Shown here: piece after piece, positions 1 to 10,738 of the stretch
Layout: every line of letters begins with the position of its first letter
Position numbering within the stretch: position 1 is the first letter of the stretch
DNA from: Desulfovibrio sp.
GTDB lineage: Bacteria; Desulfobacterota; Desulfovibrionia; Desulfovibrionales; Desulfovibrionaceae
DNA length: 46,999 nt
Assembly (NCBI GenBank): GCA_017454325.1
Contig: JAFTDG010000157.1
Span: 1 to 46,999, forward strand
Direction: 5' to 3'
Position numbers and translations under genes: made by a program
The notes under the pieces: generated by a model
The model's database searches: none
Seen by the model: only the letters and a program-made list of their open reading frames with translations
What the model was told of the DNA's origin: nothing

Positions 1-858
1 CTATATACTGGAGTGCTGCCAGGCCTTGATGCTATTTGCCAAGAGCATGGCAATGGTCATGGGCCCCACGCCCCCAGGGACGGGTGTAATGGCCGCTGCC
101 TTTTGGCTGACACTGGCAAAATCTGCATCTCCGCATAGGCCCTCTGGAGTACGGTTGATACCCACATCAATCACCACGGCCCCCTTGCGCACCATATCAC
201 CAGTGACGGCCCGTGGCCGTCCCATGGCCAAAAACAGCATATCGGCCTGACGACACTGCTCAGCAAGATCAGGAGTGCGAGAATGGCAAAGGGTGACAGT
301 GGCATCACCGAATGGGCCAGGCTGAGTCAACAACATGGACAAGGGTTTACCCACGATGTTGGAACGACCAACAACGACAGCTCTCTTACCACTTGTGGTT
401 ATATTGTAACGCTTGAGCAGCTCGATAATGCCCGCAGGAGTGCAAGCGATAAAACCTGGCAAGCCCAAGGCAAGCCGTCCCATATTAACAGGATGGAAAC
501 CGTCAACATCCTTTGCCGGATCAATGGCCAACAAACAGGCTTGCGTATCCAAACCCGCAGGTAAGGGCAGCTGCAGCAGGATGCCATCCACTTCTGTCTG
601 TCTATTGCAATCCACAATACATTGGAGGACGTCGTCCTGCGTTGCTTGCGCTGGAAGATGGTGTGGAAAGGATACAATGCCTACTTCGCTGCATGCACGT
701 TCCTTATTGCGCACATAAACCTGCGAGGCTGGGTCATCTCCCACCAAGATAACTGCCAGGCCAGGAGGCCGAAGCCCTTCAGCACAGATTCTCGATACCT
801 GCGCAGCCAGTTCAGCACGAATGTCAGCAGCGACTTTTTTGCCATCTATTAACAGCAT
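1..858 (-). CDS. folD: FolD bifunctional methylenetetrahydrofolate dehydrogenase/cyclohydrolase
   Basis: This cytoplasmic enzyme interconverts 5,10-methylene-THF, 5,10-methenyl-THF and 10-formyl-THF, supplying one-carbon units for purines and formyl-Met. The family motifs are all visible: YVRNK with the catalytic lysine, LLQLPLP, the NADP-binding stretch VVVGRSNIVGKPLS, VIDVGINR, and the C-terminal TPVPGGVGPMT. The product is 285 residues, normal for FolD. The frame stays open upstream to 969, but I chose the ATG at 858 because it is preceded by a GAGGAAG ribosome binding site and the family begins at MLLIDGK. The stop codon occupies bases 1-3, so the gene is complete at the window edge. It lies downstream of eno on the same strand, with a 136-base gap that contains a hairpin. 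10-formyl-THF links it functionally to fmt and to purine synthesis (purF), both present in this window. Confidence 0.97.
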   Translation of the reverse strand: MLLIDGKKVAADIRAELAAQVSRICAEGLRPPGLAVILVGDDPASQVYVRNKERACSEVGIVSFPHHLPAQATQDDVLQCIVDCNRQTEVDGILLQLPLPAGLDTQACLLAIDPAKDVDGFHPVNMGRLALGLPGFIACTPAGIIELLKRYNITTSGKRAVVVGRSNIVGKPLSMLLTQPGPFGDATVTLCHSRTPDLAEQCRQADMLFLAMGRPRAVTGDMVRKGAVVIDVGINRTPEGLCGDADFASVSQKAAAITPVPGGVGPMTIAMLLANSIKAWQHSSI

Positions 859-914
859 TTTCTTCCTCGAATATGCAGAAGATTTATGATGACGAATGTT
901 ACACACTAAATGTG

Positions 915-950
915 AACGACCGTCGCTCCCAGCCGGGTACGGCGGTCGTT
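915..950 (-). terminator. Inverted repeat between eno and folD, possible weak terminator
   Basis: AACGACCG at 915-922 pairs exactly with CGGTCGTT at 943-950, and an inner CCC/GGG pairing is possible. It lies about 45 bases beyond the eno stop in the direction of eno transcription. No U-run follows, so it may be an attenuating or RNA-stabilising hairpin instead of a full intrinsic terminator. Confidence 0.4.
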
Positions 951-994
951 CTTGACTTGCCCGTGCCACCCATCGACGACACGATTAAAGCACG

Positions 995-2305
<1,311 letters not shown>

Positions 2306-2375
2306 TTACCCTAAAGGGCCTGTTTGTGCATGACGGAGATGCCCCCGCCTCAATGATTAATTACTATACGCCATT

Positions 2376-3167
2376 TCAGCGCTCTTTGATCTGTTCATAG
2401 TACAAGCGACGCAAGCCCTCAAGCAGGAGCTGGGGCAAAACCTGATCAAACACGGGACTGACACGAGCAATGGTATCAGCAAAGCCTCCCGTGCCCAATA
2501 TTTTTGACGGGCCCGGCAGCTGCAGCTTGAGACGGTGGGTCAAACCTTCCACGATAGAGGCAAAGCCATACACCAGCCCATGCCGTATGCTTGTTACTGT
2601 GTCTCGCCCTGGGGTTGGTTCTTCTCCACCGACTTCCAAATCCACCCTTGGAAGTTTAGCGGCTTCACGTGACAGCGCTGTCATGGCTGTGCGTGGGCCA
2701 GGAAAAATCAACCCGCCTAGATAGGCATTATTGCTGATACAATCAATTGTTAGAGCTGTCCCAAAGTCTGCCACAAGCAGTGTTGGCGTGTCAGGGCAGA
2801 TGCGGCGCGCTGCATAAGCCCCCACAAGGCGGTCAAGGCCCACCTCGGCAGGATTCTCGTAATAATTATCCAAGGGTACGAGAAGCTCCTGTCCAACACA
2901 CAGCAGTGGGCAATCAAGATAGCGAACTACAGCTTCTCGCAAAAGAGAATCAAAATCAGGCACCACGGAGGAGACCACACAACCCTTGAGCTTACTTTTC
3001 TCCACGTCGGCCTGCTGAAGCAGGAACAGCAAAGAAAGCCCGAAATCATCGGCAGTCTGTTCGGTGGCAGTGTGCAATGTGTACGAGGCCAGTATGCCAC
3101 TTCCGTTGCAAAGGCCTATTTTGACAGATGTATTCCCAATATCGAAAACCAGTATTTCGGGCTGCAT
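2376..3167 (-). CDS. coaX: Type III pantothenate kinase
   Basis: This enzyme phosphorylates pantothenate, the first committed step of coenzyme A synthesis. It belongs to the ASKHA-fold type III family, which is not related to CoaA. The N-terminal phosphate loop DIGNTSVKIGL, the substrate motif GLDRLVGAYAA and LLVADFGTALTID are in the expected order in a 263-residue protein, the usual size. The ATG at 3167 has an excellent GCGGAGG ribosome binding site. It is the first gene of the leftward coaX-eno-folD run and is divergent from the epimerase gene, with a 159-base intergenic region between them. Many type III family members share their operon with birA; no birA is visible here. Confidence 0.95.
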   Translation of the reverse strand: MQPEILVFDIGNTSVKIGLCNGSGILASYTLHTATEQTADDFGLSLLFLLQQADVEKSKLKGCVVSSVVPDFDSLLREAVVRYLDCPLLCVGQELLVPLDNYYENPAEVGLDRLVGAYAARRICPDTPTLLVADFGTALTIDCISNNAYLGGLIFPGPRTAMTALSREAAKLPRVDLEVGGEEPTPGRDTVTSIRHGLVYGFASIVEGLTHRLKLQLPGPSKILGTGGFADTIARVSPVFDQVLPQLLLEGLRRLYYEQIKER

Positions 3168-3326
3168 GGGCGCCTCCGCAACTAGCCCGTGAACTATTCA
3201 TTGTAGTATGCCTGATTTATCTTTTTCAAGCAATGTCCTATTATGCGTTTTTAAAGGTAATGTATATACCCTTGCCCAACAGACGTATCTGGCTTACCTT
3301 GGTCAATGTTGCACTGGAGGTTAGTC

Positions 3327-4343
3327 ATGCATGTTCTGGTAACCGGCGTGGCCGGCTTTATTGGATTTCATCTAGCCCGCCGTTTGCTACACGATGGGCA
3401 TAGTGTTGTCGGCATTGATACCTGCAATGACTATTATGACGTACAGCTAAAAAAAGATCGACTTGCGCAACTTACCTCCATGCCTGAGGCTGCTCGTTTT
3501 TGTTTTAAAAAGCTTGATCTTGCCGATGCAGCTGGCATTGAGTCCCTGTTTTCCCGCGAGGGCTTCACTCATGTTGTCAACCTCGCCGGTCAGGCAGGTG
3601 TGCGCTACAGCATTGAAAACCCCGAATCGTATTTGCAGGCCAATCTGCTGGGCTTTGGGCATGTACTTGAAGGCTGCCGCCGCCATAAGGTAGGGCATTT
3701 GCTCTACGCATCTTCCTCCTCCGTCTATGGGCTCAACGCGGCTCGTCCCTATTCTGTAACACAAAATGTTGACCACCCTATGAGCCTTTACGCGGCCACA
3801 AAAAAAAGCAACGAGCTTATGGCCCATGCTTACAGTCATTTATACAATATTCCATGCACGGGCTTGCGTTTTTTCACGGTATATGGCCCTTGGGGCCGGC
3901 CCGATATGGCATTACATCTCTTCACAACTGCTATTCTCCGCGGGGAACCCATCAAGGTTTTCAACAACGGCCGCATGCGACGTGACTTTACCTATATCGA
4001 CGACATTGTGGAAGGATTGATTCGTCTGATGCCAATGCCACCTCATGCAGACCCCGACTTCGACGCCGCAACACCAAACCCTGCACGCAGTTCAGCGCCT
4101 TGGTGCATCTATAACATTGGCAATAATACAACTGTTGAACTTAACGATTTTATCAGTACTCTGGAGCAGGCTCTCGGTATGCAGGCTCAAAAAATCTTGC
4201 TCCCCATGCAGCCTGGTGATGTGGAAGCAACTTGGGCAGATATTGATGCCTTAAACCAAGCAACAGGGTTCGCTCCTTCTACTCCTCTTGCCGTGGGAAT
4301 TGCAAACTTTGTAGCCTGGTACAGGGAGTATTATCATATATGA
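3327..4343 (+). CDS. NAD-dependent nucleotide-sugar epimerase (UDP-glucuronate 4-epimerase-like)
   Basis: This is an extended short-chain dehydrogenase/reductase that acts on nucleotide sugars for envelope polysaccharide. The Rossmann motif GVAGFIG (residues 7-13), the YASSSSVYG stretch and the catalytic YAATK (Tyr155, Lys159) are all present. The motif TVYGPWGRPDMA is typical of UDP-glucuronate/galacturonate 4-epimerases, so that substrate is the best guess. I start the gene at ATG 3327, seven codons inside the open frame, because GGAGG lies six bases upstream and the protein then begins MHVLVTG as in relatives. The product is 338 residues. Its stop overlaps the next start as ATGA at 4340-4343, implying translational coupling with the U32 protein even though their functions look unrelated. 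Confidence 0.88.
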   Translation: MHVLVTGVAGFIGFHLARRLLHDGHSVVGIDTCNDYYDVQLKKDRLAQLTSMPEAARFCFKKLDLADAAGIESLFSREGFTHVVNLAGQAGVRYSIENPESYLQANLLGFGHVLEGCRRHKVGHLLYASSSSVYGLNAARPYSVTQNVDHPMSLYAATKKSNELMAHAYSHLYNIPCTGLRFFTVYGPWGRPDMALHLFTTAILRGEPIKVFNNGRMRRDFTYIDDIVEGLIRLMPMPPHADPDFDAATPNPARSSAPWCIYNIGNNTTVELNDFISTLEQALGMQAQKILLPMQPGDVEATWADIDALNQATGFAPSTPLAVGIANFVAWYREYYHI

Positions 4344-6484
4344 GCGCAGCCCCCCCAAATGCCGCAGTTAAAAATCATCCGGAAATTCTTGCTCCAGCAG
4401 GCGATGTTGCTTCTTTTTTGGCGGCTCTCGCTGCAGGAGCAGACGCTATCTATCTTGGACTTAAACACTTTTCTGCCCGCATGCAGGCTGATAACTTCAG
4501 TCTTTCCGAGCTATCGCGTCTCACAGATCTGGCCCATACAGAACAGGTGCGCGTTTATGTAGCTATGAATACGCTGATCAAGCCCGGAGAAACATCGCAG
4601 ATCTATCGGCTTACTGCCAGACTGGCTCGACAGGTACATCCTGACGGTCTCATTATTCAGGACCTTGGCATGTTAGATCTAGCACGCCAGGCAGGTTTTG
4701 AAGGAGGGCTATTTCTTTCAACCCTTGCCAACCTAACTCATCCGGAAGCGCTGTTGCAAGCGAAGCTGTTAGGTGCCAGCCGTGTCATTTTACCTCGAGA
4801 ACTTTCTATTGACGAAATACGAATCATGGGCGAGGCATGCCCCGATGATCTTGAGCTAGAATGCTTTGTTCATGGTGCTTTGTGCTACTGCATATCAGGC
4901 CGTTGCTACTGGTCCAGCTATATGGGTGGCAAAAGCGGTCTGCGAGGAAGGTGCGTACAACCCTGCCGGCGCATGTACCGTCAAGGTAGGACAACAAATA
5001 GACATAAGCTTGATTGTGATTCCGAACGTACAGAGGATGGTCAATGTCTTTTTCATACAAAATACAGTGCTGCTTCTAAAAGCAATTATAAGCCTCCTGT
5101 CAACAGAGTCCGTGCACTTGGCAAAGAACGTACTGGCCGTTGGTTTTCCTGCCTTGATTTATCCTTGGATGTATTGTCTAAGACACTACTTACCATTCCA
5201 CATTTGGCTTCCTGGAAGATTGAGGGACGAAAAAAGGGACCACACTACGTTTACCATGTTGTTACTGCCTACCGTCTGTTACGAGATGCGCCCGGTGACT
5301 CTTCTGCCCGCAAAACAGCCGAAGAACTCTTAAAAATGGCACTTGGCCGAGCGCCAACACGTGCACGATTTCTGCCGCAACGAAGCAATCTCATTCCTAC
5401 ATCGCCTGATGGTCAAACCAGTTCTGGATTATTGGCTGGCAAAGTTCGCGTTGGAGAGGATGGCTCTCTCTCCTTCAAACCCTTTCTTGATTTGCTTCCA
5501 CATGATTACCTACGCATTGGAGTGGAAGATGAACGCTGGCACTGCACATTCCCCATAAAACGTCGAGTACCCAAAGGCGGAAACTTTATTTTGCACATTT
5601 CCAGCCATAAAACTCCCAAAAACGGCACACCGGTATTTCTCATAGACCGGCGTGAACCTGAGCTTTCGCTGATTATCAAAGAATGGCGTGAACGCCTTGA
5701 AACACTGCCTGCTAGACCTAGCCAGCCAGTGGATACCGCACCACTCCTACCACGACCTGTCAAACCACTACCGCTGCCTGATATACTGCTTCGTGCCAGT
5801 TTGCCACGCGGCAAACAAACGAGAATCTCCCGAAACCACATCCAAGCACTCTGGCTTTCTCCTAAAACTGCCGGAATCTCCCGAACAATCGTTTCCAGCA
5901 TTTGCTGGTGGCTTCCCCCTGTTGTTTGGCCTGAGGAGGAAAAATCACTACGCCTTCATATTTCTCATCTATGGCATAACGGAGCTCGCTACTTTGTTTG
6001 CAATGCTCCCTGGCAACGCCGTTTTTTTCCTGAACAACTCGAACATGTAGTGCTACTGGCAGGCCCTTTTTGTAATATTTCCAATGCGGCTGCCCTTCAC
6101 ACTTTGGTTTTAATGGGATTTACTGGAGCTTTTGTTAGCCAGGAACTATCTCGAGAAGATTTACTTGCCTTGCCAAAGCAAAGCCCTTTACCGGTTGGGC
6201 TTGTGCTTTCTGGTTACTGGCCTGTTGGCATAAGTCGCTTTGGTTTATTGGGCGTCAAAGCAAATGAGCCCTTTTACAGCCCTATGGGTGAACCATTCTG
6301 GGCACGACAGTATAGTGGTAATATATGGATTTACCCCGCATGGCCGCTGGATCTCAGAGATAAGCGTCAAGAGCTTCAAAACGCGGGTTTTTCTTTTTTT
6401 GCACACATTGAAGAACACCCACCGACTTGCGTACCTGAGCTACACCGAAAAAGTCTGTTTAACTGGGATGGTGCTTTGCTCTAA
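4340..6484 (+). CDS. U32-family protein (collagenase-like; possible RlhA-type rRNA hydroxylation factor)
   Basis: Its 714 residues open with EILAPAGDVASFLAALAAGADAIYLG, quoted only in part: the EILAPAGD start and GADAIYLGL are typical of the U32 TIM-barrel. The U32 signature runs from CFVHGALC through SGRC to RGRCVQPC, giving Cys182, Cys189, Cys205 and Cys209. In characterised relatives these cysteines suggest Fe-S binding, and those relatives (RlhA, TrhP) hydroxylate rRNA or tRNA bases instead of cutting protein. A long C-terminal region of about 300 residues follows, as in RlhA, which carries an extra DUF3656-type domain. Translation is coupled to the epimerase by an ATGA overlap. The next gene is a TrmN6-like RNA methyltransferase, which favours an RNA-modification role. 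The exact substrate cannot be fixed from sequence. Confidence 0.85.
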   Translation: MSAAPPNAAVKNHPEILAPAGDVASFLAALAAGADAIYLGLKHFSARMQADNFSLSELSRLTDLAHTEQVRVYVAMNTLIKPGETSQIYRLTARLARQVHPDGLIIQDLGMLDLARQAGFEGGLFLSTLANLTHPEALLQAKLLGASRVILPRELSIDEIRIMGEACPDDLELECFVHGALCYCISGRCYWSSYMGGKSGLRGRCVQPCRRMYRQGRTTNRHKLDCDSERTEDGQCLFHTKYSAASKSNYKPPVNRVRALGKERTGRWFSCLDLSLDVLSKTLLTIPHLASWKIEGRKKGPHYVYHVVTAYRLLRDAPGDSSARKTAEELLKMALGRAPTRARFLPQRSNLIPTSPDGQTSSGLLAGKVRVGEDGSLSFKPFLDLLPHDYLRIGVEDERWHCTFPIKRRVPKGGNFILHISSHKTPKNGTPVFLIDRREPELSLIIKEWRERLETLPARPSQPVDTAPLLPRPVKPLPLPDILLRASLPRGKQTRISRNHIQALWLSPKTAGISRTIVSSICWWLPPVVWPEEEKSLRLHISHLWHNGARYFVCNAPWQRRFFPEQLEHVVLLAGPFCNISNAAALHTLVLMGFTGAFVSQELSREDLLALPKQSPLPVGLVLSGYWPVGISRFGLLGVKANEPFYSPMGEPFWARQYSGNIWIYPAWPLDLRDKRQELQNAGFSFFAHIEEHPPTCVPELHRKSLFNWDGALL

Positions 6485-6509
6485 GCAAATAGAGGATTGT
6501 GGAGGCATT

Positions 6510-7313
6510 TTGGCGGGTCAAGATGGTGTCATGCAAGCCCGTGCAGCATTCCCACGTGGGCTTGAACAACCTCTTGGGAGCTTGCGCTTTGGTATGGACG
6601 CCCTGCTTCTGGCTGCATTTGCAGTGCGTCATGTAAAATCTCATGTTAATCTTAAATGCAAGCGTATTATTGCCGCAGAACTAGGCAGCGGCTGCGGGGC
6701 AGCTATCATTGCTCTTTGCCTGAAGTGTCCTGCAGTAAGTGGGCTTGGTCTTGACAGAGAGGTGTCGCTTATTGGAGCAGCACAGCGTAATGCTCAAAGG
6801 CTTGGTCTTTCTTCTCGCCTTGTTTTTGAAGTCAAGGATCTTACTAATCTTTCCACACTGTATACCTTGCCATCCACATCCGATGTTCATTTTACTGCTG
6901 GCAAATTTGATCTTGTGTTGTGCAATCCTCCTTTTGAGATGAATGGCCGCCCATCGCCCCACCAATTGCGTGAACATGCTTTGCGTACGCCTGAAGGAAG
7001 AGAGGAGAGTCTAAAAATTTTTTGTCGAGCATCGTCTATGCTGTTACGACACCATGGTTTTTTTATTTGCATTGCCCATACCAGTTTATTACCACAATTA
7101 TGTATTGCCCTTCATATTGCAAAGCTAGGCATACAATGCCTGCTCCCTGTACGACCACATTCAGATAAACCATCAAGCCGCCTTTTGTTACTAGCTCGGC
7201 TGCATGCAGCAGATAACATTTTTCTTGAAAAACCACTTACATTACACTCTTATGCAACTGGCAATAACAAATGGACTAAAACAGCATTGCGTTTTTGTTC
7301 ATGGTTAAAGTAA
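6510..7313 (+). CDS. TrmN6-like tRNA/N6-adenine methyltransferase
   Basis: This is a SAM-dependent methyltransferase. Motif I is AAELGSGCGAAIIAL and the N6-adenine catalytic motif is CNPPFEM. The N-terminal GLEQPLGSLRFGMDALLLAAF matches the 'QP..G.RFS.DA.LLA' opening of TrmN6 (YfiC), which methylates A37 of tRNA1(Val). The start is uncertain. TTG 6510 has GGAGG four bases upstream; ATG 6531 has no clear ribosome binding site; ATG 6468 would overlap the U32 gene by 17 bases. All share the stop at 7313. The product is about 267 residues from 6510. It lies between the U32 protein and the PHP/UvrD fusion on one strand with short gaps, so co-transcription is likely. Confidence 0.82.
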   Translation: MAGQDGVMQARAAFPRGLEQPLGSLRFGMDALLLAAFAVRHVKSHVNLKCKRIIAAELGSGCGAAIIALCLKCPAVSGLGLDREVSLIGAAQRNAQRLGLSSRLVFEVKDLTNLSTLYTLPSTSDVHFTAGKFDLVLCNPPFEMNGRPSPHQLREHALRTPEGREESLKIFCRASSMLLRHHGFFICIAHTSLLPQLCIALHIAKLGIQCLLPVRPHSDKPSSRLLLLARLHAADNIFLEKPLTLHSYATGNNKWTKTALRFCSWLK

Positions 7314-7349
7314 ACAAAACGCTTCCTATCACTTGTTTTGGAGAAGTTC

Positions 7350-10300
7350 ATGAGTTTTATCGCTGATCTGCACATACATTCCCGATTCTCAAGAGCTACA
7401 AGCAAAGCTCTCACTCCTCGTCACCTAGCTGGGTGGGCTCGCTGTAAGGGCATACAAGTGCTAGGTACGGGAGATTTCACACACCCGGAATGGCGTGCTG
7501 AACTCAGGCAGCAACTTGTCCAGGATTCTTCTACCGGGCTCTACCGTCTTTCTGTACCTCCGGAGGAGGTTCCATGTATTTCTCAGGCTCAACTATCTTT
7601 TTCCGATAATAATTTTTTTCCTCTTTTTATTCCTCAAACTGAAATCAGCTCAATTTACAAACGCCATGGCAAAGTTAGAAAAATTCACAATCTTGTTTTT
7701 GTTCCTACTTTGGAGGATGCAGACCGTCTTTCCAAGCGTCTTTCGAGCATAGGCAACCTTAGCGCTGATGGACGTCCCATTCTTGGATTGGATTCACACG
7801 ACCTTTTAGATATTCTGTTAACCTGCGTGCCCAATGCTGTACTCATTCCAGCACATATCTGGACGCCTTGGTTTGCATTGTTTGGTTCAAAGTCAGGTTT
7901 TGACCAGATAGAAGAATGCTTTTCAGATCTCACCAATCAGATTTTCGCACTCGAGACAGGCCTTTCTTCAGACCCTGCCATGAATCGTTTGGTAAGCGAC
8001 CTAGATGGTTATGCTCTTATCTCCAATTCCGATGCGCATTCTGGTCCCAATCTCGGAAGGGAAGCAAATCTTTTTGAAGGAACACCCAGTTACGATGGTA
8101 TTTTTTCAGCTCTACGCTTTGCAGCCCGACGCGAGACACAAGATGCTTTACATTGTCGTTTTTTAGGCACTATGGAATTCTATCCTGACGAGGGAAAATA
8201 CCATCTGGATGGACACCGTTCCTGCAATGTAGTCTTAGAACCCCAAGAAACGCTAAAGTTAGCTAATATTTGCCCCGTATGCGGCAAACCTCTAACTGTT
8301 GGTGTTCTTCATCGCGTTCTTGAGTTAGCTGATAGGAGTGTCCCCCCGACAACACTATTGCGTGAACCTGTGGCTAAGCCTCTTATCCCCCTTGTTGAAC
8401 TCGTTAGCGAAATTCTGGGAGCAGGTATCGCATCCCGAAAGGTACAGGAGCAGTATGCACGTCTTTTACGGACTCTTGGACCAGAACTTAACATCCTTTG
8501 CAGCATTCCTGTCTCTGATATTCGCAACCACTGGGAACCTCTAGGCGAGGCAATTGAGAGGATGCGCCATGGCAAAGTAATCCGCCATGGCGGGTACGAC
8601 GGTGTTTATGGCAAGGTGCAAGTCTTTTCACCTGATGAACTTTCAGACGTACGGTATCATATGCAGTCTGGATTGTGTTTAACATTAAGTAATCCTTTAC
8701 GAGTAAGTAAAGACCCTCAAGTTTCACTTTTTCATCCTTCCATTGGCAAATATGATTATAAAATCCAATCAAATACACCATCACACGTAAATCCAACGGA
8801 AATTTTTTCTGAAGAACAGCAAAAAGCGCTTTATGCTGGACCAAAACCAGTGCTGGTTCTCGCAGGACCTGGTGCAGGTAAGACACACATACTTGTTGGA
8901 CGCATTAACCGTTTACTTAATGAAGGTATTACACCCTCTCGAATTTTCGCTATAACTTTTACGCGACGTGCCGCAGAAGAAATGCGTTCCCGGTTAACAG
9001 CCACCTTTCCATACGAATCTCCTGATAAGTTTGTGCAGTGTGACACCCTACACGCTTTTGCTTGGAAAATCCTCTGTGCATCTATGAGTACCTCTCCAAT
9101 TTTACTGAATGAAGAAATGGCTGCCAATGCATTTTACACTGCAAATTCACATCTTCCCTCACATTATGCACAAGAACTATGGACTCAGCTAAATATTGCG
9201 AGAGAGATGTGCACGCTCTCCCAAGAACCTTCTGATAGTCCTTTATCTGCTGCTGCATTACGTTATGCTGAACGTAAGCATTCTGGGAATCGACTTCTTG
9301 TTGATTACACAGATTTGCTTGAATGGTGGTTTAACAGAATACGCACTTTATCAGATGAACAACGTCCACTTCACGTTCTTGTTGACGAGGTACAAGATCT
9401 TTCTTTTCTACAGCTGAATATTGTACAGTCGTTATTGCCAGAAGACGGCTCGGGCTTCTTTGGTATAGGAGATCCTGACCAATCCATTTACGGATTTCGT
9501 GGAGCTTCTGGGCAAAGTGAAAAGACGCTTCGTTCATGCTGGCCAAAACTTCTCACCCTCCGTCTTGCCCAGAGCCACCGTTCCTGTCAGAGTATTTTAG
9601 ACATGTCGCATAGTCTTATGCAGGATAAAGGGCAATGTGGTCAGTTGCATTCTGATCAAACGTTACCAGCTGAGCTTCGCCTTTTTACAGCGAGTAATGC
9701 ACAATCTGAAGCACACTGGATCGTGTCGCGAATCTGTGATCTAATTGGTGCAACTTCGCATACGATTTTAGACCATAGCGCCAAAGGCACAGATAGCAGT
9801 CTTTCATCTTCATTAGCGCCAGGTGATATAGGTGTGCTAGTTCGTATCAAAGCACAGCTACCTATTATTAAAACGGCTTTGGACAAGGCCGGCATACCTT
9901 GTTCGGCTCCAGCTGAGGACACATTATTGGATGATACCACATGTTGCAAATTACTTGCCCAAGTTGCACCTGTATGTGGTTTTGGTGATGCATTTTCCTT
10001 AGTTTTGCCGTTTAATTCTACGCATAATTATGCGTCTATGCCCAGTTCGTGGTATAGTTATTTACCTGAACCTAAACTAATGCAAAATTGGCTCAAAGAG
10101 CAGGATTGGGCAGGAGATATTTTTCTCTCAGGTAGAACTTGGAAAAAATTTTGTCTTTTGTGGAATGAATGTGGTTCCTGGCATGCTTTTCTTAATCACC
10201 TCGTATGGATACGTGAAGACGAGACGGTAAAGGCTAAAGCTGAACGTGTTCAGCTCATTACACTACATGCTTCAAAAGGATTAGAATTTAAAGCGGTTTT

Positions 10301-10610
10301 TCTTCCAGGCCTTGAGGATGGTATTTTGCCTCTACGCAGAGATATCCTTTTTCCAAAATCTGCTAGCAGCACAAATCATGTACCGTTGCAGGATTGCGAT
10401 TTTCTGGATGAAGAACGTCGTCTCCTTTACGTTGGTTTAACACGAGCAGCACGTGCCATTTTTATTAGCCTGTGTTCTCAAAGGCGCCTTTTTGGCAAAC
10501 AGTATGCGCTTTCCCCATCCCCATTTTTGTCTTGCATCAGCCAATACTGCCGCTGCAGCAAGTTAACTCGACATGTTCGGTATGAACACAAGCCTATTTC
10601 GTTGATATAG
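7350..10610 (+). CDS. Fusion protein: Endonuclease-Q-like PHP nuclease + UvrD/PcrA SF1 helicase
   Basis: One 1086-residue frame joins two enzymes. Residues 1 to about 430 resemble EndoQ/TIGR00375. They include the PHP metal motif DLHIHSRFS (His7, His9), GTGDFTHPEW, SNSDAHSG (Asp228, His230), a Zn motif starting CPVCGKPLTVGVLHRV (Cys308, Cys311), and GYDGVYGKVQVF. EndoQ cuts DNA 5' of deaminated bases and abasic sites. Residues from about 485 to the end are an SF1A helicase: Walker A AGPGAGKT (505-512), Ia ITFTRRAAEEMRSRL, II VDEVQD, III GIGDPDQSIYGFRGA, V TLHASKGLEFKAVFLPG and VI RRLLYVGLTRAA. All motifs look intact, which suggests damage-directed nicking coupled to unwinding; this coupling is inference. 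The start is ATG 7350, with GGAG six bases upstream; an in-frame TTG at 7338 is less likely. The gene is more AT-rich than eno or rpsA. Confidence 0.9.
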   Translation: MSFIADLHIHSRFSRATSKALTPRHLAGWARCKGIQVLGTGDFTHPEWRAELRQQLVQDSSTGLYRLSVPPEEVPCISQAQLSFSDNNFFPLFIPQTEISSIYKRHGKVRKIHNLVFVPTLEDADRLSKRLSSIGNLSADGRPILGLDSHDLLDILLTCVPNAVLIPAHIWTPWFALFGSKSGFDQIEECFSDLTNQIFALETGLSSDPAMNRLVSDLDGYALISNSDAHSGPNLGREANLFEGTPSYDGIFSALRFAARRETQDALHCRFLGTMEFYPDEGKYHLDGHRSCNVVLEPQETLKLANICPVCGKPLTVGVLHRVLELADRSVPPTTLLREPVAKPLIPLVELVSEILGAGIASRKVQEQYARLLRTLGPELNILCSIPVSDIRNHWEPLGEAIERMRHGKVIRHGGYDGVYGKVQVFSPDELSDVRYHMQSGLCLTLSNPLRVSKDPQVSLFHPSIGKYDYKIQSNTPSHVNPTEIFSEEQQKALYAGPKPVLVLAGPGAGKTHILVGRINRLLNEGITPSRIFAITFTRRAAEEMRSRLTATFPYESPDKFVQCDTLHAFAWKILCASMSTSPILLNEEMAANAFYTANSHLPSHYAQELWTQLNIAREMCTLSQEPSDSPLSAAALRYAERKHSGNRLLVDYTDLLEWWFNRIRTLSDEQRPLHVLVDEVQDLSFLQLNIVQSLLPEDGSGFFGIGDPDQSIYGFRGASGQSEKTLRSCWPKLLTLRLAQSHRSCQSILDMSHSLMQDKGQCGQLHSDQTLPAELRLFTASNAQSEAHWIVSRICDLIGATSHTILDHSAKGTDSSLSSSLAPGDIGVLVRIKAQLPIIKTALDKAGIPCSAPAEDTLLDDTTCCKLLAQVAPVCGFGDAFSLVLPFNSTHNYASMPSSWYSYLPEPKLMQNWLKEQDWAGDIFLSGRTWKKFCLLWNECGSWHAFLNHLVWIREDETVKAKAERVQLITLHASKGLEFKAVFLPGLEDGILPLRRDILFPKSASSTNHVPLQDCDFLDEERRLLYVGLTRAARAIFISLCSQRRLFGKQYALSPSPFLSCISQYCRCSKLTRHVRYEHKPISLI

Positions 10611-10738
10611 CGGTAAACCTTTTATTTCTTCAAGTATAATGTGCTCATATTTTTATCCGAAAAAGTATTCACATATATTTCGATGTCTAAATCATATGTG
10701 TCTGCTGGCTCTATATACCAAGAACGGTAGTTTTTCAT

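Noticed and set aside
859..969. N-terminal extension of folD to 969
   Set aside because: The 37 extra residues have no similarity to FolD. The ribosome binding site and family start point to 858.
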